Below, piece by piece: positions 1 through 12,816 of a stretch of DNA of 64,000 nt. The DNA is taken from the NCBI RefSeq assembly GCF_963082655.1, contig NC_081555.1:178779442-178843441 (forward strand), read 5' to 3'. The notes beneath the pieces were generated by a model that was not told where the DNA came from, made no database searches, and saw only the letters and a program-made list of their open reading frames with translations. The position numbers and the translations under genes are program-made. The first letter of the stretch is position 1; each line of letters starts with the position of its first letter. This DNA is from Stomoxys calcitrans (lineage: Eukaryota > Arthropoda > Insecta > Diptera > Muscidae).

Positions 1-1131
1 ATTTCTATAGATATGTTTAGCATTTTGTTTTTATCATCGGCTAAAACTGTCCCCATTTGTGTAGCAAAAAAAAAGTCGCATGTTGCCAAATGCTCACTCC
101 ACTTTCTCATCTATTCTAATGCGAAACATTAATGCATGTGGGTCAGCCAGTCTGTCCCATTGGCCAAAATAAGAAATGAAAGAAAACAAAGACTTTGCGA
201 ATTTTTATGTTTATTAATTTGGCTGTCTTGGAATAATTTAATGAAAAAAGCAAACAAGGGAATTAAACTGTGAAACTCATCCATTGGAAGGAAATCAACG
301 ATCTATTTTGGCACCATGAATTCAATCGGTACATCCATAAAATAGGCTCATAAAGATACTGAATGAATTTCGGTAGTACGATTATGAGGAAAAGCTCATA
401 AATTCATATTGTAATCGTAAACCATCAATAAATTTGAATACTCAATAATCAATAAAAACAAAAACACATCATTGACAACATGAATGATACAAAATGATTA
501 ATGAGGTCTATATATGTGTTCTAATAAAGCGAGATTGTCTGCAAATTTTCACATTTATGCATGTAGCGCCTACTTCTTTCTACTGCATAGGAGTTGTAGG
601 AATTAAAGAATTCACACTCACACTAGTGTGAAACTGGGACAATGATATTGGGTTATGTTGATAGAAACTGCTGCATTTTTTAAATCAACATCGCTAAAAT
701 ATGTATGGAAAAATACTTTTATTATCCCATTAAAGACGAATGAGTGCTTAAATATCCCAGAAACCGTTTTCGAAAAATTCTAGCAAGAGCTAGGTAATAA
801 ATATTCTAGGTTTCCACTTTTATAAAGTACATTAATGATACTCTTCCGGCAAGGGCTAACTGTGAGCACCACATAGGCTGGAACTGAAAGCTACGGGGCG
901 TCGGACCCATGAGGGTAGTAAAATGCTACGTACAAAAGAAAATCACGAAAATTGTTTCAATTAAAAATATAACTGAAAATAGAAGTGTTTTCAATTAAAA
1001 AATTAATTGAATCAATCATTTTTCAATTGACACCGTTTTCTTCTTAACCACGATCGTGATTGAAATTTGGGAAATTTTCAATAAAAAATTTAGTTGCTTC
1101 AATAATTTTTTTTAATAAACCTAAACTTTTT
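1..1131. other. intergenic, no gene seen
   Basis: A+T-rich DNA with no supportable ORF. From about 955 to 1130 there is AATTGA/TCAATT-rich sequence of the same kind as at 23707-23943 and 30440-30790, next to an interspersed repeat. Confidence 0.5.
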
Positions 1132-2672
1132 TATACGCACCACCGAAGGATGGGGGTATATTCATTTTGTCATTCCGTTTACAACACACAGAAATATATA
1201 TTTCCGACCCTATAAAGTATATATATTCTTGATCAGCGTAAAAACCTAAGACGAGCTAGACATGTCCGTGCATCTGTCTGTTGAAATCACGCTACAGTCT
1301 TCAAAAAAAGAGAAATTGAGCTGAAACTTTGCACAGATTCTTTTTTTGTCCATAAGCTGGTTAACATCGAAGATGGGCTATATCGGACTTTATCTTGATA
1401 TAGCCCCCTTTTTACCGATCCGCCGATTTAGGGTCTTAGGCCCATAAAAGCCACATTTATCATCCGATTTTGCTGAAATTTGGGACAATAAGTTGTCTTA
1501 GGCCCTTCGACATATTTCTGCAATTTGGCCCTGATCGGATCAGATTTGGATATAGCTGCCATATAGACCGATCCTCCGATTTTGTGTTGTAGGCCCATAA
1601 AAGGCGCATTTATTATCCGATTTTGCTGAAATTTAGGAAAGTTAGTTGTGTTAGGTTCTTCGACATCGTTCTCCAATTTGGTCCAGGATTGCATGTAGAT
1701 GCCATATAGACCGATCTCACAATTTAAGGTTTTGGGTCCATAAAGGAGCGCACATACTGTCCAATGTCGCCGAAATTTGACACAAGGAGTTAAGTTAGGC
1801 CCCTCGATATCTTTCTGTAATATGGCACAGATCGGTTAAGATTTGAATATAGCTGCCTTATAGACTGATCTCTCAATTTAAGGTCTTGGACCGATAAAAG
1901 GCTCATTTATTGTCAGATTCCGCTAAAATTTGGGACAACATTTTTCTTCAATTTGGCTCAGATCGGTCGAAATTTGGAAATAGCTGCCATATAGGCCGAT
2001 CTCTCCATTTAAGGTCTTGGACCTATAAAAGGCGCATTTATTGTCCGATTTTGCTGAAATTTAGGACACTTAGTTGTGTTGGGCCTTTCGACATCTTTCT
2101 TCAATTTGGCCCAGATTGGTCCAGATTTGGATATACAATAGCAGCCTTATAGATCGATCTCTCGATATAAGGTTTTGGGCCCATAGAAGGCACATGTATT
2201 ATCCTATTTCGCCGAAATTTAGAACAGTGAGTTGTGTTAGGCCTTTCGATAGCCCTCTTCAATTTGGGCTAAATTGGTTCAGATTTGGATATAGTCACTT
2301 TATAGACCGATCTCTCGATTTAAGGACTTGATCTCATAAAAGGAACGTTTATAATCCGATTTCTCTCAAACTTGTCACAGTGACTTATGTTAGGCTTTTC
2401 GAAAGGACCAATATTTTGTTCTACAAAATTGAACAATGTGACTGGTACTTATTGTGCCCAAATCGGACCATATTGCGATATAGCTGCTTTGTGGGCATAA
2501 ATTATGCATTTTTCGCCGGATTGTAACGAAAGGTGGTTTACATTGATATGTGAGAAGTTTGCCCCTGTTTCTTAGTGCAATGTTCATGGGCAAAATCTGC
2601 ATTTATTTGGTTTACATATTGTATATATCCGAGGTGGTGGGTGTCCAAAGTTCGTCCCGGCCGTACTTAACG
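1132..2672 (+). repeat. Interspersed repeat family B, full-length-like copy
   Basis: It starts at the hallmark end CACCACCGAAGGATGGGGG and finishes near the palindromic GTTCGGCCCGGCCGAAC end, here degraded. The inside is a degenerate tandem array of ~150 bp units carrying GATATAGCTGCCATATA, and a GTCY-rich stretch lies near 1260. A SINE fragment is inserted at ~2540-2605. All small ORFs inside are by-products of the array. I infer a non-autonomous element; it encodes no transposition protein. Confidence 0.8.
2540..2605 (+). repeat. SINE 3' fragment
   Basis: It matches the tail of the tRNA-derived SINE seen at 51360-51585 (GATATGTGAGAAGTTTGCCC, then TTCATGGGCAAAAT). It has no tRNA-like head. 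Confidence 0.55.
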
Positions 2673-3480
2673 CTTTTTTACTTATTCTGGATGCATTGGT
2701 AGCTCATAAAATGCTTCTGATCTTCACTCCAAAACCACTGAGCCAAAAAAGAGCTGAACTCATTCCAACACAAGAAGCGCGCGATTAACTTTCTTAACGG
2801 AGCACGCATTTTGATAATAAAATTTAATAATTTACAAGCGTTGTTCGTTTGTGAGACCATTATATACGAAACTGATGAAGTTTTGACAGTGAAATAAAAC
2901 ACGAAACGTACATGAGCTGTTTATCAGCTCTATATATATCCAAATCTGAAACTATATGGCTTATTTCGTGGGTATAAAAACAATAAAAAAAACTTCGCCA
3001 TCCTATGGTGGTGGTAATTTGCATATAAAAAAATCCATCCTTATTTAAAGAAAACAATGGATTCGTACATTAACTATCAGTTATCACCTCGACTTTCAAA
3101 TTCATTAAGTTCCTCAATTTATAGGATATCTGAGCAGTATTCTAAAGAAGTCATTTGAAGTCTTAACATCGAATCAAACCAAGTTAATGGGATTTGTGTA
3201 ATTAAGAATTACACCATTAAAATCCATAATTGCTTTGAGAAATAAGGGAAATGGGTCCTTGCTGCGCTAAGGAGAGTTGAATGTCTTATTGAGCCCTGTT
3301 TCAAAACAAAATTAATTAATTTGACAAAAGTGCTGATGAAGTTACATGGCGTATCAGAATTCCTGATCCACTAGCCAGTTAAAGTTTTATGAATAACAAC
3401 TCGCACTTGCTCAACTTTTAAAAGTTCTTTGCTATCCTTGAAAACTCATTACATATCCCCTGATTATGCGTTTTTCATAC
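2673..3480. other. intergenic, no gene seen
   Basis: No coding potential that I can support. Short ORFs on the minus strand are A+T-rich and have no recognisable domain. Confidence 0.4.
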
Positions 3481-6350
3481 CATGTCTTTTGAAGTTTTGG
3501 CTAACTCCAGAGGCAAAGTAAGAAACATGCTAAACGTATTAACTCGTCAAAAGGTTGGCTTGAATATTGTACACATAAATGCGCAGAGCTTATAGAATAA
3601 AATGGATGAACTTTCTCATACTTTCGTTATTACAACAATTGACATCATATGTGTATCTGAGACCTAGTTCCATCCTGAAATAAATGACTCCATTCACACA
3701 ATTCCCGGTTACAAAATTCTAAGAGCAAATCGGCATTCACACGGTGGAGGTGTTGCCATCTACATAACGAGTCATTTAAACTGTATGCCAATACTTAAAT
3801 CGCTGCCTGAAAGCAATATAGATCATATACTGGTTGAGGTATCCACACCTAGTAACACTAAAGTTATATTAGTTTGTGTTTATCGTCTACGCAATAATGT
3901 TGAATATACTGATATGTTAGAGAACATAAAACCTGTTTCTTTGAACTGCAATGATATTGTCATTACTGGTGAGTTCAATAGTAATATCCTGGTTGAAAAT
4001 ACTCTTACAAATTCCATGGAATCACATAGACTCCCTTTGACTAACACAACTGTTCCTACACATTTTACAAGCACATCTTCAAGTCTTCTCGATCTGTTTT
4101 TCGTGAGTCAAAAGTCTAAGGTATTGTTATATGATCAGTTATCTGCTTCTGGATTTTCTCAACGCGATTTAATTCTTTTAACATATGACTGCAATGTTAA
4201 AAAACTAAATCAAACAATCGACACTTTTCTGAAATACATTGGACTTTATTTATCAACTACCGACGGTCGATGAACAATTAACATAAAAATCAATATATAA
4301 CTGTTGTATTCCTAGAAAATCAATAAAAATAAAATACTGCCAACCTCCTTGGTTCAATGAAACCATCAAAAACCTGATTGATAAAAGAAATGCTGCATAT
4401 AAACGTTGGAAACGTTTTAAAACTCCCTTCTTACATAGTCAATTCAAATCTGCCAGGAAGACTGCTTCAAAATAAATCAAACAAATCACAGCAAAAGCGA
4501 CCTATCTTCAACATAAATTTCAAACTGCTGTAAACACCAAATGCAAATGGAGGGAAATTTGTAACGTTGGAATCGGAGATAGAGCTGAATATCTAAACAA
4601 TTCGCATGTTGACTTGAATGAGCTTAACGAACGTTTCGTTAATATTGGAACTGTGGAACCAATTTCGGACATATATGAACAGCTATGCACTTTATCCCTT
4701 GAGAATCAATTTACTTTCCGCTGTGTAGATGGGAATGAGGTTTTCGAAAGCATTAGATGAAATTGATCCAAGCTTTCTGAGGCTATTACCACCTGACTTA
4801 ATACCCTACATAACTTACATTTTCAACTTTATATTGACTGAATCGATTTTGCCTATTCCTAAAGCAAATAGAGAGTACTTCCCCATAGCTTTGCTGCCTT
4901 TCTTGACTAAAGCTTTAGAACGCACTATGTCTGATCAACTAAGTAATTTTCTAACTGAGAATGACTCACTATCTGACAGACAATCTAGATACCGGATGAA
5001 AAGAAGCTGCTGCCCCGCTCTGTTAGGTGTTAGTGAAAACCTTCGCCAAAACATGGATGACAAAATGGTGTAGTTCTTATTTCTTTTGGACCACAGTAAA
5101 GCATCATCATATTCTGATATTAAAACGCCAAAAACTGTTTAATTTTTCTCATATCGCATGTAAACTTATGTTATCATATATGTCACAAAGAGCACAAGCG
5201 GTAGTAACTGAAAGTCGTTGTTCCAGTCTACCTGAACTATCCAAATGCGTTCCCCAAGGATCCATTCTTGGCCCTCTACTGTTCTCCATTTATATAAATG
5301 ATCTTCCGGATATTCTAGCTAACTGTAAAACACATATGTATGCTGATGATCTGCAGCTATATATTGGTACAAAAATAATCGATATTCAAAAATGTGTAAC
5401 TGATTTGAACTATGATTTGAATCAAGTTTATAACTGGGCAAAAAATAATAAACTTTGCATAAGCCCAACAAAGTCGAAACTATGTACTCATAATTCATAG
5501 ACGTAAACTAACTATCATGGATAATTTAATTGTACATCTTAATAACACACTTCAATACCACGAGTTGAAACTGCTTGTAACATAAGTTTAACTTTTAACT
5601 GCAATTTAACCCGGACTAATCACATCAGTAAAACTCTTGGGTGGGTAGTCCGCCTCTCTACACCATTTCAAATTCGCATGCTGCTTGTAAAATCATATCT
5701 GATTCCTACTCTCCTATATGACTGCGAAGTTTTCTACAACTGTGATTTTGAAGATAATCGCAGACTTACTGTTGCCTTCAATGACATTAACAGATACATC
5801 TTTAATAGAAAACGTCATGATAGTATTTCAAAATTTGCGGTACAGGTTTTTAAGGTATCCTTTAAAAATTATCTAAATATTAGAATTCTGTTTCACAAAA
5901 TAATCCAAACGAAAGAACCTGGTTATCTCTTCGCTCATCTAAAATTTGCACGATCTAATAGAGGACTGATAAAATATACCACCGAGAATAAACTGAGTGA
6001 ACTCAGAGAGACAATTCTTCATTGCTACAATACGTCTCTCGAACAACCTTCCTTCGAACATTCAACGCATAAGCAATTTTACAACTTTCAGAAAAGAGCT
6101 TTTCTCAACTTTCCAATAATGTTAATAATTAATTTTTTTTTTATTTTTAAATATTATATTATTGTATTATTTATATTTTAAATCTATTTTTTTTTTAATT
6201 TTAATATTTTTAATTAGAATATATAATACTTTAATTTTTATAATTGTTTTGTAAACTAGACTTAATTACTGTCTACACATCTATGAAACCAACACTGTCT
6301 TATACAAGAGCATATCTTGTTGTGTTGGTATCACAAATAAAATAAATCGT
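3481..6350 (+). pseudogene. Degenerate non-LTR retrotransposon (LINE, jockey/CR1-like) with endonuclease and reverse transcriptase
   Basis: This is a decayed LINE read in several frames on the + strand. At 3560-4273 an apurinic/apyrimidinic-type endonuclease is visible: NAQSL, ICVSET, GGGVAIYI, GEFNSN in place of the usual GDFN, and a degraded SDH-type motif. At 4729-5500 a reverse transcriptase follows in two frames, with LLPFLTKALERTMSDQL, VPQGSILGPLLFSIYINDLP and an intact catalytic YADDLQLY. A C-terminal part follows at 5678-6181 (PTLLYDCEVFYNCD, then FNDINRYIFNRKRHDSIS). In-frame stops (one right after ICVSET) and at least two frameshifts make it non-functional as it stands. It ends in an A-rich tail near 6349. 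Clade assignment is from motif memory and approximate. Confidence 0.85.
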
Positions 6351-6360
6351 AAATCGTATT

Positions 6361-7630
6361 CTTGGAATAGAAAGCATTGAATATGATCTCGAGCTGGAAG
6401 ATGTTCGAAAAACCATGAAATTAAATATTTAATATTATTTATTAGCTGTTGTCCGGCAATTTCTTTTCAGTAATCAATTAAATCCTTCAATTTCTGGTGA
6501 TTTTCATTCCCATGGTCATTAGCTCGACTCACTCCCCCCTTGGGAGAAATAACGTAAATAAATAATATTATTGTTATTGACTAATTCACATTTTATAACA
6601 TTTTCCTTTGATTTGCCAAATGACTTGGCACAATTTCAATAATCAATATTTAGAAATTTAGCAAAATTCCTATTTAGTAAATTGCGGAATTTTTCTTGGT
6701 AACAAACGCCGACTAATACGGCAAATTTGAATAATTAATGATAAATTCACTCAAAAGAAATGGTTTTGATAAATTTTTGCACATTTGGTTTCGTAGCTGT
6801 CGGCAAAGGTTCATGAATAATTTTCGCTGAGCTTGTTGTTGGTGGACATTAAGCTAACAGGAAATAAGATAATACTACAACAACTGGGTGTTAGAAAGCA
6901 GCCAAGACAGAACTTGCCAATAATGTCTCGCTATAAATTGACCTTTTGCCAGACACACTTTCTAGCCAATCAACTGATGTAGCGAACGCTCGGGGTCACA
7001 TTTTGTTCGTATTCATGTGAAAAATATGACAAACTTTCACCTTAGGCCCTTATTAAGCTGGCAAAGGAGCAGATGTTTCCTAGAGTCTGTTGCCCTAAAC
7101 GGATCTTTTCCTCTTAGTCTCTTAATTTGCTTCATTGAGAGTATTGTCTTTCTTATTTAATTTGCATTTGTTCTCTCACTTTGTTTATTTTTTCCATTAT
7201 CAAATCTTTAACAGATGGGAAAAGATGAAAGGTTTTGTATTTTCTTTAGATAAAGAGACCAAAATGAACCCTACACTGGAAGAAATTTGTGATATTGAAA
7301 TGAAAATCGATAACTTAACAAAATATTAGACCTTTTACTAAGGTATCAAGGCCTAAAATAACCCATGTATACTATTAAACTTCTCAATAGGTCATGTCTG
7401 GAGAGATGTTCTTATGAGAGCTATATCAGGTTATGAACCGAAATGGAGCTTTTTGATGTTAGAGGTCATTATGCAGACCATAGGTCACATTTTCAACCAG
7501 ATCGGAAATAGACAAATAAAGGTGGTTCTAAAGGAAATCTAAAGAAAATGCCCTTACTTGACCACGGTATCGGTCACCACTTTTAAAATACATACAAAAA
7601 AATTATTAAATTATCATTACTCTACTACTT
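6361..7630. other. intergenic, no gene seen
   Basis: No supportable gene. A 64-codon ORF at 7135-7329 has no domain, no initiator context and A+T-driven composition, so I treat it as chance. Confidence 0.45.
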
Positions 7631-8424
7631 CTCTTAGGTATGCTTTTAAGCAGCTTCATACCATTTAAGTCACCCAAACCTGATGGAATATTTCCCCCGT
7701 TACAACAAAAGGAGGCGGACTATCTGGAGCCCCATCGGCCTGCATTTTCATAGAGTGCCTAGTTGTTGCATATACTCCGAAAGCCCGGCAGGAGGCAAGG
7801 GTAGTATTTTTTCCCAAGCCCCGGCAAGGCAAGTTCGAAGCGACACCAAAAACCTACAGGCCAATACGTCCTTCCTATTCAAAACCATGGAACGCATTGT
7901 GGATGACATGGTAAGAGTAGGACATCCAGCGAACTGTTTAAATACAAACAGCATGCCTATGTCAAGAAAAGGTCGATGAAGACTGCCCTGCACGCAGTTT
8001 TGTATAAAATAAAAGAATCCTTCGATGCCAAGACGAACACACTGGCGGTATGCATTGACATTGAGGGGCCTTTAATGTGCGGACCGACACACTAATCCAA
8101 TCCTTACTACTCACTAACTGAGTAGGGGTTTGAAACTGTTTGCTACGCAAACCATGTTTTAATACTTCTAAGGGGTAAAGATTCGAACCAGCTATACAGA
8201 AGGGCCGAAAGGGTCCTGCAGGTGTCATACGACTGAACTAGACCTAAGCGTTTTAATGTTAACCCAGAAAAGATCGAAATCCACTTGTTCACGAGGAAGA
8301 CAAAGATGTGCAAATTTAACGCACCACGTTTCCTCAATGGAACGATTTGGATATCAGACAATGTCAAATACTTAGGAGTGATCTTGAATAGAAAACTGAA
8401 TTGAAAGTGTCATATTCAGGAGCG

Positions 8425-8580
8425 TAGCAAGAAGGCTCAACATCTGTGAGCCTTCTCGGTACTCTCTATTTCGAGCCTCCGTCCCGTCTACATAGGAGAG
8501 AACAGAGAAGGCTCACAGATGTTGAGCCTTCTTGGTACTCTTCTATGTAGATGGGCCGGAGGCTCGAAATATGGCCTGAA
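8425..8580. repeat. Imperfect inverted repeat inside LINE relic
   Basis: GAAGGCTCAACATCTGTGAG near the left is answered by CTCACAGATGTTGAGCCTTC on the right, and the flanking TACTCT, GAGCCTCCG and CTACATAG tracts also recur inverted. The whole could fold into a ~70 bp-arm hairpin. Confidence 0.75.
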
Positions 8581-9196
8581 TCCAAGCAAAGTCCGCTGTA
8601 TCTGCAGGAGCGTGATTATTGTAGAAGGAGAAATAGTGTAACGTTAAAATAATACAACAGGTTCAGAGGAAATTATGTCTTGGGGCGGAGTGTTGAGGAC
8701 CAAACTCACTAGGACACTGGAGAATATTTTAGAAATCCGACCCATAGACATACAGATAAAGTGTGAGGCAGCCACGAAACTTAAAGCGATGGTAGAATGG
8801 ATAGAGGAGAGGAGCAGGTCATACCATGGCGGTATAAACGAGGCGACAATAGGAAACTTGAAATAAGTGCTGCAAGCGGCACAATCTTGGATTGACATAA
8901 CCCTAGTAGTGGCATCTGGTAGATCATGTTACACGGGTAGATCAAAGCTAGAGGACAGAGTGGGCCTGGGGGTCTACATTGAGAACCCAGGGACTGATAT
9001 CTATTTTAGACTGCCTGACCATAATACGGTCCTGCCGGCGGACAGTAAAATGGCCATAAGGGCAATAACAACCAGGGCGGTAATGTCAGTGTAAAAGAGA
9101 GATTAACGTCTTCTCTGAGAATGACACGATCCGCATCGTTTGGGTGCCAGTCCACAGCGGAGTAAGAAGGGCAGCCGATTTGGCCATAAGACTGCC

Positions 9197-9240
9197 GTCA
9201 ACAAACTTGGTTAACCCGTCAACAAACTTGGTTAACCCGA
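9197..9240. repeat. 21-bp direct tandem duplication
   Basis: GTCAACAAACTTGGTTAACCC occurs twice head to tail within the LINE relic. Confidence 0.8.
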
Positions 9241-9587
9241 GTCAAGAGCGTGGGCTACAACCGCACTGGGGAACAGCGAAATGGTTGCCAGGACGATGAA
9301 AAAACGGTGCTATTACTGAAAGAAAGCAAGCAGGACTTAACGGGATATATAGGACTACGAGCTCACTTATGCAAAATCGGTGCCGCAAGTGATAGCCTGT
9401 GTAGGGCATGTGGTGAAGATGAGGAAACTTTAGAGCATGTCCTATGTCATTGACCGGCTTTCGCGGCTAACATGTTTATTGGGCGATATCAATACATGGA
9501 TGCTATATCTTATTCTGAACGGATGAATAAGAAAATAATCCATACCAAATTTCGGGAAAATCCGTGCCAAATTGTATTGTATTATAG

Positions 9588-10013
9588 TCATAAGAAAGTA
9601 CTATGTGCTATATTTCGCAAGGATAGTTTAAAAATGTACTTCATCGCAGAAAAATTTACCACATGTACAGAATTCGACAGAATTCCATACATGTAGACAT
9701 CCATGTCGAAAGATGCCTTTATCTCACGGTATGTCACATAACAATCTTCCATTAAAAGTTCAAGCATGGCTTCAAAAATCTCCAGTACAACAGCCGTTTT
9801 ACGGCAATATTCTCGGAATTCGTCTTTGAGCGAGCGTCGGTCACGATTGAATTCGTTAAACCAGTTTTGCACAGTGCTATAGGATAGTGCTTCACCGTCA
9901 TGCAAAGATTTAAGTTCATCAATGCACTCTTGTAGTGATAATCCACGACGAAAGTTGTGAAAAATGATTGTACGAAAATGTTCTCGAAGCACTGTATGAT
10001 AGTCGTACGTCAA
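9588..10013 (-). pseudogene. Mariner-family transposase, N-terminal fragment
   Basis: An open minus-strand frame of 141 codons corresponds to the bipartite helix-turn-helix DNA-binding half of a mariner transposase. The first HTH contains FHNFRRGLSLQECIDELKSL, then YSTVQNWFNEFNRDRRSLKDE (the WFNEFNRGRRSL-type linker), then the second HTH with the TYREIKASF segment. The catalytic DDD half is missing: after ~residue 110 the frame runs into unrelated sequence. I find no terminal inverted repeats around it, so it is a stranded fragment and not mobile by itself. It could be a relic of the family that mobilised the MITEs at 26162 and 56928, but nothing here proves it. Confidence 0.85.
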
Positions 10014-10811
10014 AACTTTCGGTGTACGATTATGCTAGAAAATGTCAAAAAATTCGGTTCTGCATTTTAACATTCTGCAATTTAACACTTTTACTGTACA
10101 ACATTTTGCAAATGTCGTAGCGTTCCATATCCTTTAGAGAACTGCCAAAACTTCATGCTGCTTTAAAGGATGCATTAATTTTTGTGAATACCGCTGTTAA
10201 GTTTTTTACATATAGAACATAGGACGCGGAAAAAATAAGCATTTTCAAACATTCAAATCAGCTGCTTTACGCGTGAAGTCTAGTGGAATTTAGACGTTCA
10301 CGAATTTATATCATATTTAGTGTACGCCATGGTATGGTGTAACAAATGCAAAATTTTTGCACTCTCTATTGGCAACACCACTTCACACGAACACTATATC
10401 CGGTGGTGGGGTTACATTTTCTTGGTCAAACGAACATCAAATTACGATTTCAGTACGAAAAATGCTATACTTTTTTGGGCATTAGAAACCATCATAAGTT
10501 TTGTCTAGGCCAGAAACATAGATATCAGCCCTCGTAATAAATTAAAATTTGATTTGTATTTCTTTCAATCTCAACAGATTTCGTCTCTAGGGTCAAAAAA
10601 CTTCCTGTAGCAAATTTGAAGCTGATCCGATGAAAATTGCGTTCTGTGCTTGGTGTAAAAATGAATATGGACAGGCTGATGGAAATGGTTGAATCAAATC
10701 AGCAAGTCATTATAATTAAAGGTAAGTCTGTCCTCTCTCTTTCTCAGCGTTCCAAACAAATGCACAAAGTTATAATGCCCTCTACTACAATGGTAGTGTA
10801 GGGTAAAAATA
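10014..10811. other. intergenic, no gene seen
   Basis: No supportable gene. The ORFs at 10320-10537 overlap each other in two frames and have no domain. Confidence 0.4.
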
Positions 10812-12066
10812 CAACAAGTAAAAGCATACTAAGTTCGAATCTTATATACCCTCCACCTTAGATCGCATTTGCCGAGTTCTTTTCCCGATATCTCTTTTTA
10901 GGCAAACAAACGATTAAAGAAAAGAATTGCTATAATATTGGAGCTAGTTTAAGTTATGGTCCGATTCGGACCATAATTGATTTAAATGTTGGACGCGATA
11001 GTAGAAGTAATTGCGTAAAATTTCAGCCAATTTGAGTAAGAATTGCGGTTTATATGGAAGCTGTATCAGGCTATAGATCAATTTGGACCCTATTTGACAT
11101 ATATGTTGAAGGTCATGTTGCACAAAATTTTAGCCAAATGGGATAATTATTACGCCCTCTGGAGGCTCAAGAAGTCAAAATCCCAGATCGGTTTAATTAA
11201 ATAAATAAGATTTGAACCATATTTGACACAGTTGTTAGAAGTCACAACAAACACGTCATGCCAAATTTCAGCCAAAACGGATTAGAATTGCGTCCTTTAG
11301 TGGATCAGGCAGTCAAGATCCAAGATCGGTTTATATGACAGCTATATCAGGTTATGGACAAATTTAAACCATACTTAACACAGTTGTTGGAAGTCATAAC
11401 AAAACACCTCATGCTAAATTTGAGCCAAATCGGATAAGAATTGCGCCATCTAGCGGCTCAAGACGTCAAGACCCAAGATCGGTTTATATGACACCTATAT
11501 CAGGCTATGGACCGATTTAAAGCATACGTGGCATAGTTGTTGGAAGACATAACTTAACACGTCGTGCCAAATCGAATAGGAATTGCGCACTTTAGACGCT
11601 CAAGAAGTCAAGATCCCCAGATAGGTTTGTATGACAGCTATATCAGGTTATGGACCGATTTCAAACATAGTCAGCATAGTTGTTGGAAGTCATAATAAAA
11701 AACCTCATGCTAAATTTCAGCCGAATCGGATAAGAATTGTGCCCTCTAGCGGCTGAAGAAGTCAAGACCCCAGAACGGTTTACATGGCAGCTATATCAAA
11801 ACGTGGACCGATATGGCCCATTTATAATCCCAACCGACCTACACTAAAAAGAAATATTTGTGCAAAATTTCAAGCGGCTAGCTTTACTCCTTCGAAAGTT
11901 AGCGTGCTTTCGGCACAGACATGGACGGACATGGCTAGATCGACTTAAAATGTCATGACAATCAAGAATATATATACTTTATGGGGTCTAAGACGAATAT
12001 TTCGAGGAGTTACAAACAGAATGACGAAATTAGTATACCCTCCATCTTATGGTGGAGGGTATAAAA
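10812..12066 (+). repeat. Interspersed repeat family A, complete copy
   Basis: It starts with the T1 end AACAAGTAAAAGC plus a degraded GTTCGGCC palindrome and ends with the T2 hairpin (CCATCTTATGGTGGAGGG then TATAAAAA). Between them are several ~153 bp units with CAAGAAGTCAAGA, CCAAGATCGG and GGTTTATATG, then the GGACGGACATGGCTAGATCG segment near T2. No protein is encoded. Confidence 0.85.
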
Positions 12067-12090
12067 AGAAATATCTGAAAATTATATAAA

Positions 12091-12215
12091 GAAATAAGTA
12101 GGAACGTGATAAGTTCGGACAGGCTGAATCTTATGTGCCCTCCACCATAGATTAATTAAGTTTTTTGCACGATTCATCTTAATAAGCCGATGGGCAATAA
12201 ATAGACAAGAATTGT
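12091..12215 (+). repeat. Family A T1-end fragment
   Basis: TAAGTTCGGACAGGCTGAATC followed by CCCTCCACCATAGAT matches the start of family A, then similarity is lost. Confidence 0.6.
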
Positions 12216-12816
12216 TTGCTGTAATGCCAAATCGAGAAATACACTCCAAAAAGAGTAAGCCTAAACTAAAGAAAAATTAACTAAATTATGTTAAAATTTT
12301 ACATGATTTGGCGCCAAAGATTTTTTTCTCCCCATCAGTTTACTGAAATCATTATTTTAGGTATATTCAGATTAAATCACAAATATAGTTAAAATCTACA
12401 AAATGTTGGAACATCTATATTTTAGGTAAGATTAAAGGACACCGAAATTCAATGTATGCAAAAAATGCAGTCTTACGCTTTAAAAATAACGAATTTTATT
12501 ATTATTATTTTTATATATTTATATTTTTATTTTATATATGGTTTATAAAAACACAAACCGTTGAGATGAATGCTAGATCGGTATAAAAAGTAGTATAGCG
12601 AATGTTATACTTACTTATGAATATCCATTTTGTATCACCTATAAACGTTGCTGTTGTTCATGGTAGCTTCATCATATGCTACAGCAGTGATGGCCAAATT
12701 GAATGAGAGTGTGAGTGTATGTGATAGAAACTAAAAGTGCACAGCAAAAAATTCTCTATTCAGCATTCGCCGACCAAACGGACAGCGACCTGTAAACACA
12801 TAAGCGGCTTGTGTTT
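12216..12816. other. intergenic, no gene seen
   Basis: A+T-rich unique-looking sequence without a supportable gene. Confidence 0.4.

Larger units (their letters stand above)
7631..9470 (+). pseudogene. Degenerate LINE (R1/LOA-like) with reverse transcriptase and RNase H
   Basis: Fragments in changing frames spell a LINE ORF2. Near 7660 is FKSPKPDGIFPPLLQ, an RT motif block, followed by FLFKTMERIVDDM at 7875-7910. An RT region continues to ~8400 in broken frames. Near 8930-9094 is an RNase H-like segment (a TDGSKLEDRVGLGVYIENPG-type block; the DNA now reads YTGRSKLEDRVGLG). Near 9125-9180 is IRIVWVPVHSGV, the usual WVPGHSG block of RNase H. At 9370-9453 a C-terminal Cys/His region reads CRACGEDEETLEHVLCH. 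A 21-bp tandem duplication sits at ~9197-9240, and an inverted repeat at 8425-8580 interrupts the ORF. It is clearly dead. Confidence 0.8.

Noticed and set aside
7135..7329. Small secreted-looking peptide (hydrophobic start)
   Set aside because: The hydrophobic start is T-rich DNA, and there is no promoter or downstream exon like the true signal-exon genes.
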